From contig NZ_CP101731.1 in NCBI RefSeq assembly GCF_031202305.1, positions 2,542,001-2,606,000 of the forward strand: a stretch of 64,000 bases of DNA, read 5' to 3'. Source of the stretch: Pelagibacterium sp. 26DY04 (GTDB lineage: Bacteria; Pseudomonadota; Alphaproteobacteria; Rhizobiales; Devosiaceae). The notes under the pieces are model-generated. The model did not search any database, was not told the DNA's origin, and saw only the letters and a program-made list of their open reading frames with translations. A program made the position numbers and the translations under genes. Below, piece after piece: positions 17,615 to 26,532 of this stretch (its first letter is position 1; each line of letters starts with the position of its first letter).

Positions 17615-18220
17615 TTATTCGGCGGCCTGAGCCAGGTCGTTCTGGCGGGCGGCCTTGGCGGCATTACCCCACCAGGTGAGCTGGTCGAGCATGTCCTTGG
17701 CGCTGTTGGCGATGGCGCCTTCGATCGCCGAGATATCGGCGTTTTCGCCCAGCGGGGAAACCTTCATGAACTCGCCGCCGCCGATGTGAACGGCCGAACG
17801 GGTCGGAACCATCTGCAGTTCGATCATGATGGTGCGAAGGTTCTCGGCCGCGCGGGCACCGCCCAGCGAACCATAGGCGACGATGCCGCCGACCTTCTTG
17901 TTCCATTCGACATAGGCCTGGTCGATCGCGTTCTTGAGCGCGCCGGTGATGGCGCGGTTGTATTCGGCGACGACGAAGATGAACCCGTCGAATTCGGCGA
18001 GCTTTTCCTGCCAGGCAACGGCCTTAGGGTCCTGTGTCGGCACCCAGGCGTTGGAAGCGACCTCGTTGAAGAACGGCAGGTCGAAATCGCGAAGGTCGAG
18101 CACTTCGACGTCGAGCTCGGGGCGCTCCTTGGCCTTTTCAACGATCCACTGGGCGGGCTTGTCGGCAAAGCGGGTGTCGCGCGTCGACGAGATGATGACA
18201 CCGATCTTGAGTTTGGACAT
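17615..18220 (-). CDS. NADPH-dependent FMN reductase-like flavoprotein
   Basis: The 201-residue protein is a flavodoxin-like reductase. KIGVIISSTRDTRFADKPAQWI holds the FMN phosphate loop, VVAEYNRAITGALKNAIDQ is the conserved PEYN-like flavin contact, and VAYGSLGGARAAENLR follows as in the family. Such enzymes reduce quinones, azo dyes or chromate using NAD(P)H; the native substrate is unknown. The start chosen gives MSKLKIGVIISS with GGGAAG upstream. It is monocistronic and ends at a strong terminator. Confidence 0.9.
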   Translation of the reverse strand: MSKLKIGVIISSTRDTRFADKPAQWIVEKAKERPELDVEVLDLRDFDLPFFNEVASNAWVPTQDPKAVAWQEKLAEFDGFIFVVAEYNRAITGALKNAIDQAYVEWNKKVGGIVAYGSLGGARAAENLRTIMIELQMVPTRSAVHIGGGEFMKVSPLGENADISAIEGAIANSAKDMLDQLTWWGNAAKAARQNDLAQAAE

Positions 18221-18429
18221 TTCGATCTTCCCTACGGAACTGGTTACAAACAGTAAGTAGGGCTCAATATGTTTCTTCTCCCCAGACGCGCAAGTAGGCA
18301 CACTTTTGTAATCGAGACACCCAGAACGCCACGCTTCGTCAAATGCGAAACCGCTAACCTATTGAATATCAATCAAGAGTTCGCATGAAACAAGCCACTG
18401 TTCGCCATCACTAAACAAACCAGCCAGCC

Positions 18430-18471
18430 CTCGGAAACGGCAGCGCCCCTGCCTTATCGCCCGTTTCCGAG
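18430..18471 (-). terminator. inverted repeat over the 3' end of pdxJ
   Basis: CTCGGAAACGG and CCGTTTCCGAG are perfect 11-bp arms with a 20-base loop that includes the pdxJ stop codon. There is no T-run, so it may protect the mRNA end or terminate weakly. Confidence 0.5.
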
Positions 18472-19203
18472 CACGCCGAGATATTTCCGCGTGGCCTCGG
18501 CAAAGCCGAAAATCAGCGCATCGGCCGTGATGCCGTGCCCGATGGAGACCTCGTCGACAAAAGGAACGGCGTTGCTGAACGCCGGCAGATTGGCCAGCGT
18601 CAGGTCGTGGCCGGCATTGATGCCCAGTCCCACCGCATGGGCCGCATGGGCTGTTTCGGCCAGGTCGGCCAACGCCGCCACCGCCGCTTCGGCATTGTCG
18701 AAGCACGCCCCGTAGGGCCCGGTGTAGAGTTCGACCCGATCCGCACCGGTCGCCTTGGCCGCTTCGAGCGCCTCCCGGTCGGCGTCGGGATCGCAGAACA
18801 GCGATACCCTCCGGCCCGGCGTCTTGAGCTGGGCCACCACATCGGTCAGAAGCGCCTTGTGCGCAAGGAAGTCCCAGCCATGGTCGGACGTCGCCTGCTC
18901 GGGCGCATCGGGCACCAGCGTCACCTGATTGGGATTGGCCGCTGCAACCAGGTCGAGAAACGCTTCGGTCGGATAGCCCTCGATATTAAGTTCGGCATGC
19001 GGATATTCGGTTCGCAGCAGGTTGACCAGATCGAACACGTCCGTGCGCCGGATGTGGCGCTCGTCGGGACGCGGATGCACGGTGACGCCAACCGCCCCCG
19101 CTTCGAGCACGATCCGCGCCATGCCGACCACGCTCGGCCAGGGAAGGTTCCGCCGATTGCGCAATTGCGCCACGGCATTGAGATTGACGGAGAGTTCGGT
19201 CAT
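18454..19203 (-). CDS. pdxJ: pyridoxine 5'-phosphate synthase
   Basis: This 249-residue TIM-barrel enzyme joins 3-amino-1-hydroxyacetone phosphate with deoxyxylulose 5-phosphate to make pyridoxine 5'-phosphate, the last ring-forming step of DXP-dependent vitamin B6 synthesis. Key family stretches are [68 protein letters not shown] and EVSIGHGI, covering the His, Glu and phosphate-binding residues. Length matches the family. It lies downstream of ilvN but is separated from it by a strong terminator. Confidence 0.97.
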   Translation of the reverse strand: MTELSVNLNAVAQLRNRRNLPWPSVVGMARIVLEAGAVGVTVHPRPDERHIRRTDVFDLVNLLRTEYPHAELNIEGYPTEAFLDLVAAANPNQVTLVPDAPEQATSDHGWDFLAHKALLTDVVAQLKTPGRRVSLFCDPDADREALEAAKATGADRVELYTGPYGACFDNAEAAVAALADLAETAHAAHAVGLGINAGHDLTLANLPAFSNAVPFVDEVSIGHGITADALIFGFAEATRKYLGVLGNGR

Positions 19204-19216
19204 GGCATCGGGATCG

Positions 19217-19250
19217 AAAAACTGAGGGCCGTACGAAATGTACGGCCCTC
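19217..19250 (-). terminator. intrinsic terminator of ilvN
   Basis: On the minus strand a perfect 11-bp stem GAGGGCCGTAC-N5-GTACGGCCCTC is followed by AGTTTTT. It lies 53 bases after the ilvN stop and just before pdxJ. Confidence 0.8.
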
Positions 19251-19302
19251 GTCTATCGAATTTTGCGATTTTCGCAAACCACTACTTGTGGGCGAGGACA
19301 AC

Positions 19303-19863
19303 CTACATCCCCTGCGGGCCGCGCGTGATCGCGGCAAGTCCGGTGCGCACCACCTCGACCAGCCCCAGCGGCACCATCAGCGCCACGAACTGTTCAACCT
19401 TGCTCGACTTGCCCGTGATCTCGAAAACGAAGCTTTCTGTCGTCGCATCGATCACCTGCGCGCGGAACGCATCGGCCAGCCGCAGCGCTTCCACGCGATT
19501 GTCGCCGGCCCCGGCGACCTTCACCAGAGCCAGCTCGCGCTCGATGGCGTTACCTTCCTGGGTCAGATCGTGAACCTTATGCACCGGCACCAGCCGCTCG
19601 AGCTGCAGCTTGATCTGCGCCAGCACCTTGGGCGTCGCCACCGTCACCACGGTGATCCGCGACCGGTGTTTGTCGTGCTCGGTCTCGGAAACCGTGAGCG
19701 AGTCAATATTGAACCCGCGCGCCGAAAACAGTCCCACCACCCTGGCTAGAACCCCCGGCTCGTTATCGACAAGCACCGTCAACGTATGACGTTCTTCGGC
19801 TTCCGTCTGCGACGGCATGAAATAGACCGACCCGGTCGGCAGCAAATTGGCGTTCATGTTCAT
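19303..19863 (-). CDS. ilvN: acetolactate synthase small (regulatory) subunit
   Basis: The 186-residue subunit activates the IlvB catalytic subunit and gives feedback inhibition by valine. The N-terminal ACT domain reads HTLTVLVDNEPGVLARVVGLFSARGFNIDSLTV, with the Gly and Asn residues that contact the effector; the C-terminal IlvN_C domain follows with VAGAGDNRVEALRLADAFRAQVIDATTESFVFEITG. The start MNMNANLLPTGS is preceded by GAGGAC; the second Met is equally possible. It lies 440 bases downstream of ilvB on the same strand, with repeats between. Confidence 0.96.
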   Translation of the reverse strand: MNMNANLLPTGSVYFMPSQTEAEERHTLTVLVDNEPGVLARVVGLFSARGFNIDSLTVSETEHDKHRSRITVVTVATPKVLAQIKLQLERLVPVHKVHDLTQEGNAIERELALVKVAGAGDNRVEALRLADAFRAQVIDATTESFVFEITGKSSKVEQFVALMVPLGLVEVVRTGLAAITRGPQGM

Positions 19864-19917
19864 TGTCCTCAAATCCTCTTCCCGGCATCGACGCCGGCTC
19901 ATCTTGCACGCTCTGCC

Positions 19918-19974
19918 CCCCCTCATCCGACCTCCGTTTCACTCCGGCCACCTTCTCCCACCAGGGGAGAAGGG
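19918..19974. repeat. REP-like intergenic palindrome between ilvB and ilvN
   Basis: The stretch runs from CCCTCATCCGACCTCCG to the hairpin CTTCTCCCACCAGGGGAGAAG. This is a form of the CCTCATCC...GGGGAGAAGG element frequent in Rhizobiales. Confidence 0.6.
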
Positions 19975-20092
19975 CAGCGGGTTGCAACGCTCCGGTTGGG
20001 AGGCACCCCTGCCCCAAGAGCCCATCCGTTAAGTTCCCCACTAGGGAAAGGGGGATCCGAGCTCATGTAAGCTTTGGCGTTCCCCAAGAGCC

Positions 20093-20153
20093 CCCCTCTC
20101 CCCTCGTGGGAGAGGGGCCGGGGGTGAGGGGGCCGCATCGGCTTTGCCGATGC
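20093..20153. repeat. REP-like palindromes between ilvB and ilvN
   Basis: CCCCTCTCCC-CTCGT-GGGAGAGGGG with a GGGGGTGAGGG tail is the proteobacterial CTCTCCC element; beside it lies GCATCGGC-TTT-GCCGATGC at 20135-20153. Together with the element at 19918 they fill most of the 440-base ilvB-ilvN gap, which holds no gene. Confidence 0.6.
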
Positions 20154-20302
20154 GTCGGCCGCCAGGCCGAACCCGCCACCACGCTATTTCAAGTCGGGTG
20201 AAGCAAAATCGTGAGCCGCGAGAACCGGAACGAAACGTACTTGGAATACGTGGGCACCGGAAGCGCGGCGGCTTGCCATTGCAGCCCCGCCCTCACTTGA
20301 AA

Positions 20303-22072
20303 TCAAACCAGCACCTTCCCCTTCTCATCGATAATATTCCCAATATCTGCCGTATCGGGCAGGATCATCTCGTTATGCGGCTTGCCCGATGGGATCATGG
20401 GGAAGCAGTTCTCTTCCTTGCTCACCAGGCAGTCGAAGATCACCGGCTTTCTGATGTTGATCATCTCGTCGATTGCATCGTCGAGCTTGGCAGGGTCGGA
20501 ACACCTGATCCCGTGCCCGCCATAAGCCTCGGCAAGCTTCACGAAATCGGGCAAGGCATCGGAATAGGAGTGCGAATAGCGCCCGCCATGCAGCAATTCC
20601 TGCCACTGGCGCACCATGCCCATATATTCGTTGTTCAGAATGAAGATCTTGACCGGCAGCTCGTACTGTAGCGCCGTACTCATCTCCTGCATGGTCATCT
20701 GCACTGAGGCTTCCCCGGCGATATCGATCACCAGCGCATCGGGATGGGCCACCTGCACCCCGATCGAAGCCGGCAGTCCATATCCCATCGTGCCCAGCCC
20801 GCCCGAGGTCATCCACCTATTGGGCTGATCGAAATGGAAATGCTGCGCCGCCCACATCTGGTGCTGGCCCACCTCGGTCGTGATGTAGACGTCACGATCC
20901 TTGGTGGCCTGGTAAAGCCTTTGGATCGCGTGCTGGGGCTTGATGATCGTATCGGAGTTGGTGAACCCGAGCGAATTGACGCTCTGCCACTTCTCGATCG
21001 CCTTCCACCACGGCGCTATCGCCTCGGTGCGCGGCTGGTTGGTCTTGGCCCGCCAGATACGGATCATCTCTTCCATCACGTGGTTGACGTCACCGATGAT
21101 CGGGATGTCGACGATGATGTTCTTGTTGATCGAAGAGGGGTCGATATCGACATGGATCTTGCGGCTGTTGGGTGAAAACGCGTCGATCCGGCCGGTGATC
21201 CGGTCGTCGAACCGCGCGCCCAGACAGATCATCAGGTCGCAATCGTGCATGGCCATGTTGGCTTCATAGGTGCCGTGCATGCCCAGCATGCCCAGCCATT
21301 GCTTGCCACTGGCCGGATAGGCGCCCAGCCCCATCAACGTCGAGGTCACCGGAAAGCCGGTCAATTCCGCCAGCTCGCGCAGATTGCGGCTCGCTTCCGG
21401 CCCTGAATTGATGATCCCGCCTCCGGTATAGAACACCGGCCGTTCGGCGCGCAGCATCAGGTCCACGGCAACCCGGATGGCCTCCATGTCGCCCTCGATC
21501 TGCGGCTTGTAGGTGGGGTGGCTGGGCTCGCTCTGGGGCTTGAAATATTTGCCCACCGCGAACTGGATGTCCTTGGGAATATCGATCACCACCGGCCCCG
21601 GCCGCCCCGAGGTCGCGATATAGAACGCTTCGTGCAGGATGCGCGGCAGATCCTCGATCGATTTGACCAGGTAGTTGTGCTTGGTGCAGTTGCGGGTAAT
21701 CCCGACCGTATCGCACTCCTGGAAGGCGTCCGAACCGATCAGCGGGGTCGCGACCTGCCCGGAAATGCAGACCAGCGGGATCGAGTCGAGCAGCGCATCG
21801 GCCAGCCCGGTCACCGCATTGGTCGCGCCCGGCCCCGAGGTCACCAGCACCACGCCGCACTTGCCGGTCGAGCGGGCATAGCCCTCGGCCATATGCGTCG
21901 CGCCCTGCTCGTGGCGGACGAGGATGTGCTGGACCTTGTCCTGCTGGAAGATCGCATCATAGATCGGCAGCACCGCGCCACCGGGGTATCCGAAGATGTG
22001 TTCGACCCCCTGATCCATCAGCGCTCTCACAACCATTTCGGCGCCGGTCATCTGTTCGGCCATTTCAGCCAC
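20303..22072 (-). CDS. ilvB: acetolactate synthase large (catalytic) subunit
   Basis: This 589-residue thiamine-diphosphate enzyme makes acetolactate and acetohydroxybutyrate from pyruvate, the first common step to valine, leucine and isoleucine. Glu55 in LVRHEQGATHMAEGYAR is the catalytic glutamate that activates the cofactor. The middle FAD-contact domain includes MLGMHGTYEANMAMHDCDLMICLGARFDDR, and the C-terminal diphosphate motif is GEASVQMTMQEMSTA...FILNN. Expression is probably set by the attenuator and leader peptide immediately upstream. The short gap to ilvN contains repeats but no T-run terminator that I can see, so cotranscription is possible. Confidence 0.97.
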   Translation of the reverse strand: MAEMAEQMTGAEMVVRALMDQGVEHIFGYPGGAVLPIYDAIFQQDKVQHILVRHEQGATHMAEGYARSTGKCGVVLVTSGPGATNAVTGLADALLDSIPLVCISGQVATPLIGSDAFQECDTVGITRNCTKHNYLVKSIEDLPRILHEAFYIATSGRPGPVVIDIPKDIQFAVGKYFKPQSEPSHPTYKPQIEGDMEAIRVAVDLMLRAERPVFYTGGGIINSGPEASRNLRELAELTGFPVTSTLMGLGAYPASGKQWLGMLGMHGTYEANMAMHDCDLMICLGARFDDRITGRIDAFSPNSRKIHVDIDPSSINKNIIVDIPIIGDVNHVMEEMIRIWRAKTNQPRTEAIAPWWKAIEKWQSVNSLGFTNSDTIIKPQHAIQRLYQATKDRDVYITTEVGQHQMWAAQHFHFDQPNRWMTSGGLGTMGYGLPASIGVQVAHPDALVIDIAGEASVQMTMQEMSTALQYELPVKIFILNNEYMGMVRQWQELLHGGRYSHSYSDALPDFVKLAEAYGGHGIRCSDPAKLDDAIDEMINIRKPVIFDCLVSKEENCFPMIPSGKPHNEMILPDTADIGNIIDEKGKVLV

Positions 22073-22118
22073 TCCCCTACTGTCCTACTTTTCTCCGCCA
22101 CCGGCGGAATTTGGATAA

Positions 22119-22142
22119 TAAAAAAGGCCCCGTTAGGGACCT
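22119..22142 (-). terminator. attenuator terminator before ilvB
   Basis: On the minus strand AGGTCCC-TAAC-GGGGCCT (7 bp with one G-U pair) is followed by six T and ends 47 bases before the ilvB start. It lies between the leader peptide and the structural gene, where premature termination would occur. Confidence 0.85.
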
Positions 22143-22148
22143 GTCTTC

Positions 22149-22198
22149 GGCGCACCGCAATTCGCACGAGGGTTATTCCCTCATGTTGCGATGCGCCT
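22149..22198 (-). promoter_or_regulatory. alternative RNA stem of the ilvB attenuator
   Basis: GGCGCATCGCAA, inside the leader coding sequence just after the Val-Val codons, pairs with TTGCGGTGCGCC over 12 positions with one G-U pair. Between them is GAGGG-N5-CCCTC. The AGGGA of that small hairpin could alternatively pair with TCCCT of the terminator arm, giving a candidate antiterminator. Confidence 0.6.
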
Positions 22199-22228
22199 GC
22201 CTACTACAAGAATAAGTGCCGTCTTCAC
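22181..22228 (-). CDS. ilvB leader peptide MKTALILVVGRRIAT
   Basis: A 15-codon GTG frame encodes MKTALILVVGRRIAT, with five consecutive codons for Leu-Ile-Leu-Val-Val, exactly the amino acids whose synthesis ilvB starts. GGAG lies 7 bases before the GTG, a good promoter is placed about 20 bases further up, and an RNA stem plus T-run terminator lie between it and ilvB. This is the layout of classical amino-acid attenuation: ribosomes stalled at scarce Leu, Ile or Val tRNAs would change folding and let RNA polymerase continue. The peptide itself is not expected to have another function. Confidence 0.88.
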   Translation of the reverse strand: MKTALILVVGRRIAT

Positions 22229-22253
22229 GGAGCTTCTCCAAAATTTCGCACCA

Positions 22254-22282
22254 TTGGTACCGCCGGGTACGCCCTCGGTCAA
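22254..22282 (-). promoter_or_regulatory. promoter of the ilvB leader
   Basis: TTGACC (22277-22282) and TACCAA (22254-22259), read on the minus strand, are 17 bases apart and would start transcription about 20 bases before the leader peptide GTG. Confidence 0.6.
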
Positions 22283-22380
22283 GCGCTAAATGACCACGCC
22301 TCCTCTTCGAGCCCGCCCCAGACACCCGCAAAGCCTCCACACAATTGAGGTGTCCACCACCCTCTCCACCACACCACCGT

Positions 22381-22403
22381 GTCACCCCGGGCTTGACCCG
22401 GGG
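22381..22403. repeat. interspersed palindrome, GGGCTTGACCC family
   Basis: CCCCGGGCTTGACCCGGGG at the centre matches the element at 4885. It lies upstream of the ilvB promoter in the 260-base gap to the lipoprotein terminator, where I see no gene. Confidence 0.6.
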
Positions 22404-22542
22404 CAAGGTATGCGCGCCGCTCTCGGCTCTTGCCGTCCCCTCTCCCGCATCGCCGTCAGCGCTAGAGGCGGGCGGCAGCACACCCACACAGCGGTTTTAA
22501 CCCCGGCGCTCTCCCGTTCTCCGCCTCCACGCTCCCCCAAAC

Positions 22543-22578
22543 GAAAAAGGCCCGTGCCAGGAAAGCACGAGCCCTTTT
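22543..22578 (-). terminator. intrinsic terminator of the lipoprotein gene
   Basis: On the minus strand GGC-T-CGTGC pairs with GCACG-G-GCC, followed by five T, 23 bases after the stop codon. Confidence 0.75.
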
Positions 22579-22600
22579 ATCAAAGCCTAAAGGGCAGCGA

Positions 22601-22870
22601 TTAGCTGGCCGGGCAGGCATCCTTGTAGAGGGTGCCATCCGAAGCGCGGTAGTAGCACTGATTGGGCTCGCCAGCCACCTGGCCGACCAGAGCGCCGGCA
22701 ACACCGCCGACCACGCCGCCAACAACCGCACCCTGAACCGAACCCGTGGTCACGCCACCGATCACAGCGCCGGCGCCAGCGCCGATAGCAGCGGTTTCCT
22801 GGGTACGGGTGCAGGCCGAAACGGCCGTCAGAGAAGTAAGGGCAACACCGATAATCAAAAGTTTTTTCAT
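22601..22870 (-). CDS. glycine-zipper outer-membrane-type lipoprotein
   Basis: The 89-residue protein has a lipoprotein signal peptide with lipobox LTAVSAC and the modified cysteine at position 20. The mature part is a run of GxxxG repeats (AAIGAGAGAVIGGV, then VVGGVVGGVAGALVG), the glycine-zipper pattern of small SlyB/YMGG-like lipoproteins that insert helices in membranes. Two cysteines occur in the C-terminal tail QCYYRASDGTLYKDAC. AGGAGG lies 8 bases before the ATG. It is divergent from the MATE exporter gene and has its own terminator. Confidence 0.88.
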   Translation of the reverse strand: MKKLLIIGVALTSLTAVSACTRTQETAAIGAGAGAVIGGVTTGSVQGAVVGGVVGGVAGALVGQVAGEPNQCYYRASDGTLYKDACPAS

Positions 22871-23174
22871 TTCCAAAGCCTCCTGCGACTTACTCTAGAG
22901 TTCCCTCGCCCATAAATGCGGCATGTCGGTTTTGGTTCCGCCGGCGGGGCCTAAAGGCATACAGTTTCCAACCTGAAGCGAAACTGAACGCCCTAGAGAA
23001 TGCGTTAACTTTCTCCATTTCGTGAACTTTTTCAAGAGGTTTGCCACACGCCTCCCGCCAGCGCTCCGCTCGCATTTTCGTTCCATCGGCTGACAAACGC
23101 GTGATTCGCGTGTATCGGATCGGGTCCGGTCGGCGGCCATCACGCCGCAGTCCGTGGCTTGGGAAGGCCTTGAA
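22871..23174. other. 304-base divergent promoter region
   Basis: This gap separates the lipoprotein gene from the MATE gene and contains no frame that looks coding. It holds the ribosome site of the lipoprotein at one end and a probable MATE promoter at 23090-23118. No strong operator-like dyad was found apart from ACGCG-N4-CGCGT inside that promoter. Confidence 0.5.
23090..23118 (+). promoter_or_regulatory. candidate promoter of the MATE gene
   Basis: CTGACA and TATCGG are 17 bases apart, about 57 bases before the chosen start codon. The spacer contains ACGCGTGATTCGCGT, a small dyad. Confidence 0.4.
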
Positions 23175-24578
23175 ATGAGTACGATCGATACCACGCGCGG
23201 CGGCTCGGCCTGGATCGCCGAGTTGCGCGCGACCTTTATGCTGGCCTGGCCCCTCGTCGTGGCCCAGGTCGCCCAGAACGCGCTGTTTACCACCGACGTC
23301 ATCATGATGGGCTGGCTCGGTCCGCAATATCTTGCGGCCAGCACGCTCGCCACCTCCTTCTTCACGCCCTTCCTGCTGCTGGGCGGCGGCATCGTGTCCG
23401 CCGTGGCGCCTCTCGCCGCTCAGGCCATCGGCGGGCGCAAGATCAAGAATGTCCGCCGCACCGTGCGCCAGGGCTTCTGGGCGGCCATCGTCATCGCACT
23501 GGTCCTCTTGCCGCTCATCTGGCAGATCGAGCCCATCCTGCTCGCCACCGGCCAGGAGCCCGATCTGGCCCGCATGGCCGCCGAATACATGCACATCGCC
23601 GTTTTCGTGCTGTTCCCGGGGCTGGGCCTGTTCGCCATCCGCTCGTTTCTCTCGGCGCTGTCGGTCACCCGCGTCATCCTCTACGTCACCGTGGCCGGCG
23701 TCGCGCTGAACGCGCTGATCAACTACGCCCTGATTTTCGGCAATTTCGGCTTCCCGCGTCTCGAACTCCGCGGCGCTGCCGTCGCGACGGTGATCACCAA
23801 CCTCGCCATGTTCGCCATGCTGCTCGCCTATGCGATCACCCATCGCCGCTACCGCCGCTTCAACATCCTGGTCCGCTTCTGGAAGCCCGATTGGCCGCGC
23901 TTTGCCGAAATTTTCAGGATCGGCACGCCCATCGGCCTGACGCTGATGGCCGAGGTCGGCATGTTCGCCGTCGCCGCCATTCTGATGGGCTGGCACGGCA
24001 CCGATGCGCTCGCCGCCCACGCGGTGGCTCTCCAATGCGCTTCCTTTGCCTTCATGGTGCCGCTGGGCCTGGCTCAGGCCTCCACGGTCCGCGTCGGCCT
24101 CGCCTTCGGCGCCGGCAGCGATCGCGGCATCGCGCTGGCGGGCTGGACTTCGCTCGCCATCGGCGTGGGCTTCATGGCCGTCACCTGCATCCTGTTCCTC
24201 ACGGTGCCGCAGGTGTTCACCCGCCTCTTCCTCAACCCCGCCGATCCCGCCAACGCCGCCGCGCTCGCCATGGCCACCACCTTCTTGGGGATTGCCGGCC
24301 TGTTCCAGATCGTCGATGGCGCACAGGTCGTCGCCGTCAACGTCCTGCGCGGGCTGAGCGACACCAAGGTGCCCATGTTCATCGCGCTGTTCGGCTATTG
24401 GGGCATCGGCATGCCCACCGCCTGGTTCCTGGGCGCGCCCGAGCGTCTGGCCGGCATCGGCATCTGGATCGGCCTCGCGGTAGGCTTGGCCTTCTGCGCC
24501 GTGGTCCTCACCGCCCGCTTCGCCATGCGCGACCGCCTCGGCCTCCTCGACCGCCGCCGCATCATCGGCACGGCCTAA
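23175..24578 (+). CDS. MATE-family multidrug/toxin exporter
   Basis: The 467-residue protein has about twelve membrane helices in two similar halves, typical of NorM-type MATE transporters that export cations or drugs in exchange for Na+ or H+. Family sequences include [27 protein letters not shown] at the start and [32 protein letters not shown] in the second half, where Q and D residues line the substrate path. The ATG at 23175 has GGGAAGG 8 bases upstream; a GTG seven codons earlier is less likely. Its stop overlaps that of the convergent pncB by four bases. Confidence 0.93.
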   Translation: MSTIDTTRGGSAWIAELRATFMLAWPLVVAQVAQNALFTTDVIMMGWLGPQYLAASTLATSFFTPFLLLGGGIVSAVAPLAAQAIGGRKIKNVRRTVRQGFWAAIVIALVLLPLIWQIEPILLATGQEPDLARMAAEYMHIAVFVLFPGLGLFAIRSFLSALSVTRVILYVTVAGVALNALINYALIFGNFGFPRLELRGAAVATVITNLAMFAMLLAYAITHRRYRRFNILVRFWKPDWPRFAEIFRIGTPIGLTLMAEVGMFAVAAILMGWHGTDALAAHAVALQCASFAFMVPLGLAQASTVRVGLAFGAGSDRGIALAGWTSLAIGVGFMAVTCILFLTVPQVFTRLFLNPADPANAAALAMATTFLGIAGLFQIVDGAQVVAVNVLRGLSDTKVPMFIALFGYWGIGMPTAWFLGAPERLAGIGIWIGLAVGLAFCAVVLTARFAMRDRLGLLDRRRIIGTA

Positions 24579-25885
24579 ACCACCACCGCCTGCTCCACCA
24601 TCTCCTGGGCTCCGAACACCCGCAGATAGCGTTCGATCTCCCTGGGGTCGCCCACCGCCTTGGCCGGATTGTCCGAGAGCTTGACCGCCGGCCGGCCGTT
24701 AGCGCTCGAAACCTTGATCACCAGCGAGATCGGCGTGAGCTGATCGTTGCGCACCGGCGCCACGCCGGAAAAATCATTGGTGAGGTTGGTCCCCCAGCCA
24801 AAGCTCATCCGCACGCGCCCTTCGAAATGCTTGTAAGCCTTCTCGATGGTTTCCGCGTCCAGCCCGTCCGAAAAGATCAAAAGCTTCTCGCGCGGATCGC
24901 GCCCGCGCTCGCGCCAGAATTGAATGATCTTTTCCCCGCCTTCGATGGCGGGCGCCGAATCGGGTCTGAACCCGGTCCAGTCCGCCACCCAATCCGGCGC
25001 ATTTTCCAGAAACGACGCCGTCCCGAACGCATCGGGCAGAACGATCAGCAGGTTGCCGCCGTAATAGCTCTGCCAATCCTCGAGCACCGCATAGGGCGAC
25101 ATCCTGAGCGCCTCGTCCCCCTCGGCCAGCGCGGCGGCCACCATGGGAAGCTCATGCGCATTGGTTCCCAGCGCCTCGAGGTCCGTATCCATGGCCAAAA
25201 GCACGTTGGACGTGCCGGTCAGCGCATCCCCCAGCCCTTCCTTGAGCGCTTCCACGCACCAGCGCTGCCACAAAAAACTGTGCCGCCGTCGCGTCCCGAA
25301 ATCGGAGATTTTCAGGTTGGGCAATTGCTTTAACCGCTCCACCTTCTCCCATGTCCGCGCCTTGGCCCGCGCATAGAGCACGTCGAGCGCGAACCGCCCC
25401 ATGCCCTTCATCGCCGCCCGCGACCGCAATTCGTTGATGATCGCCAGCGCCGGGATTTCCCACATCGTGGTCTCGACCCATTTGCCGGGAAAATGCAGCT
25501 CGAACTGCCCGTCGCGCTTGGTGAGTTCATATTCGGGAAGCTGGAAGTTCTCCAGCCAGGCCAGGAACTGCGGCGAAAAGATCTGCTTGGTGCCGTAGAA
25601 GGTGTTACCGGCCAGCCAGATCATCTCCTTCTTGGTGAACCGCACCGTCCGCGCATGGTCGAGCTGCTCGCGCAACTCGTCGATATCGATCTCTTCGGCC
25701 AGCTTGACCGATTTCGAGCGGTTGGTCAGCGAAAACGTCGCGTCCACGTCCCGGTACAGCCCCCAGATCATTTGCAGCATCAGGAGCTTGTAGAAGTCCG
25801 TATCGAGCAGCGACCGGACGATCGGGTCGAGCTTGAACGTATGGTTGAAAACGCGCCGGGCGATATCTGTCTTGGACGTGCTCAA
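24575..25885 (-). CDS. pncB: nicotinate phosphoribosyltransferase
   Basis: The 436-residue enzyme makes nicotinate mononucleotide from nicotinate and PRPP in NAD salvage. It opens [35 protein letters not shown], and has [10 protein letters not shown] with the conserved active-site histidine that is autophosphorylated in the family, TGTSNVLLA, and LIFSDGLD with the PRPP-binding acidic pair. I place the start at a TTG whose last two bases overlap the TGA of pncA, giving the family length and opening. pncA directly upstream provides its substrate, so the pair is a salvage operon. Confidence 0.95.
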   Translation of the reverse strand: MSTSKTDIARRVFNHTFKLDPIVRSLLDTDFYKLLMLQMIWGLYRDVDATFSLTNRSKSVKLAEEIDIDELREQLDHARTVRFTKKEMIWLAGNTFYGTKQIFSPQFLAWLENFQLPEYELTKRDGQFELHFPGKWVETTMWEIPALAIINELRSRAAMKGMGRFALDVLYARAKARTWEKVERLKQLPNLKISDFGTRRRHSFLWQRWCVEALKEGLGDALTGTSNVLLAMDTDLEALGTNAHELPMVAAALAEGDEALRMSPYAVLEDWQSYYGGNLLIVLPDAFGTASFLENAPDWVADWTGFRPDSAPAIEGGEKIIQFWRERGRDPREKLLIFSDGLDAETIEKAYKHFEGRVRMSFGWGTNLTNDFSGVAPVRNDQLTPISLVIKVSSANGRPAVKLSDNPAKAVGDPREIERYLRVFGAQEMVEQAVVV

Positions 25886-26481
25886 GCCAGCACCACTCCG
25901 GCGTCTTCCATTTTCCCGGTCATCGCCGCCATCGATCCGGCCAGATCGATCCCCCTGCATGCATCCATGATTACCCGCGCCTCAAAACCCTGCCGCCGCG
26001 CATCGAGCGCCGAATAGGCGACGCAGAAATCGGTCGCCAGTCCCACAAAGGTCAGATCGTCCAGCCCGCGCTCCCGCAGATAGCCCGTCAGCCCCGTCGG
26101 CGTCTGGTGATCATTCTCGAAAAACGCCGAATAGGAATCGATCGCCTTCCTGAACCCCTTGCGGATCACCAGCTCGGCCCGCGTCCAGTAAAGCTCGGGA
26201 TGGAAATCGGCCCCCGGGCTGCCCTGCACGCAATGGTCGGGCCACAGCCGCTGCGGCCCATAGGGCATTTCGATGTCCTCGAACGGCGCCTTGCCGGCGT
26301 GCTGAGAGGCAAAGCTCGAATGATCGGCCGGGTGCCAATCCTGGGTGAGGATCACATGATCGAATTCCCCCATCAGCCGGTTGATCACCGGCACCACTTC
26401 GTCACCCCCGTCCACGGCCAACGCCCCGCCGGGACAGAAGTCGTTCTGCACGTCGATGACAATGAGCGCTTTTCCAGCCAT
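25882..26481 (-). CDS. pncA: nicotinamidase
   Basis: The 199-residue hydrolase converts nicotinamide to nicotinate. [12 protein letters not shown] gives the catalytic Asp10 region, [11 protein letters not shown] supplies the metal-binding Asp and two His, RKGF contains the catalytic Lys, and [16 protein letters not shown] contains the nucleophilic Cys after a cis-peptide. All three catalytic residues are therefore in place. It overlaps pncB downstream (TTGA) and the two steps run consecutively in NAD salvage. Homologues also hydrolyse pyrazinamide. Confidence 0.96.
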   Translation of the reverse strand: MAGKALIVIDVQNDFCPGGALAVDGGDEVVPVINRLMGEFDHVILTQDWHPADHSSFASQHAGKAPFEDIEMPYGPQRLWPDHCVQGSPGADFHPELYWTRAELVIRKGFRKAIDSYSAFFENDHQTPTGLTGYLRERGLDDLTFVGLATDFCVAYSALDARRQGFEARVIMDACRGIDLAGSMAAMTGKMEDAGVVLA

Positions 26482-26532
26482 GGCGGCCTCCTGATCTCAG
26501 AGGGCCGCATAGTGCAAGCCAGACCGCTCCCG

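Noticed and set aside
18430..18471. Tandem repeat or CRISPR-like unit near pdxJ
   Set aside because: It is a single inverted repeat with no spaced direct repeats; no CRISPR-type array was seen anywhere in the window.
20303..22072. The ThDP motif GEAS instead of GDAS in ilvB looked like a lost metal ligand
   Set aside because: Glu is an accepted residue at this position in bacterial acetolactate synthase large subunits, so activity is not in doubt.
22173..22487. A 104-codon minus-strand frame over the ilvB leader
   Set aside because: It overlaps the promoter and leader in a different frame, has no ribosome site and no recognisable sequence; the 15-codon leader explains the region.
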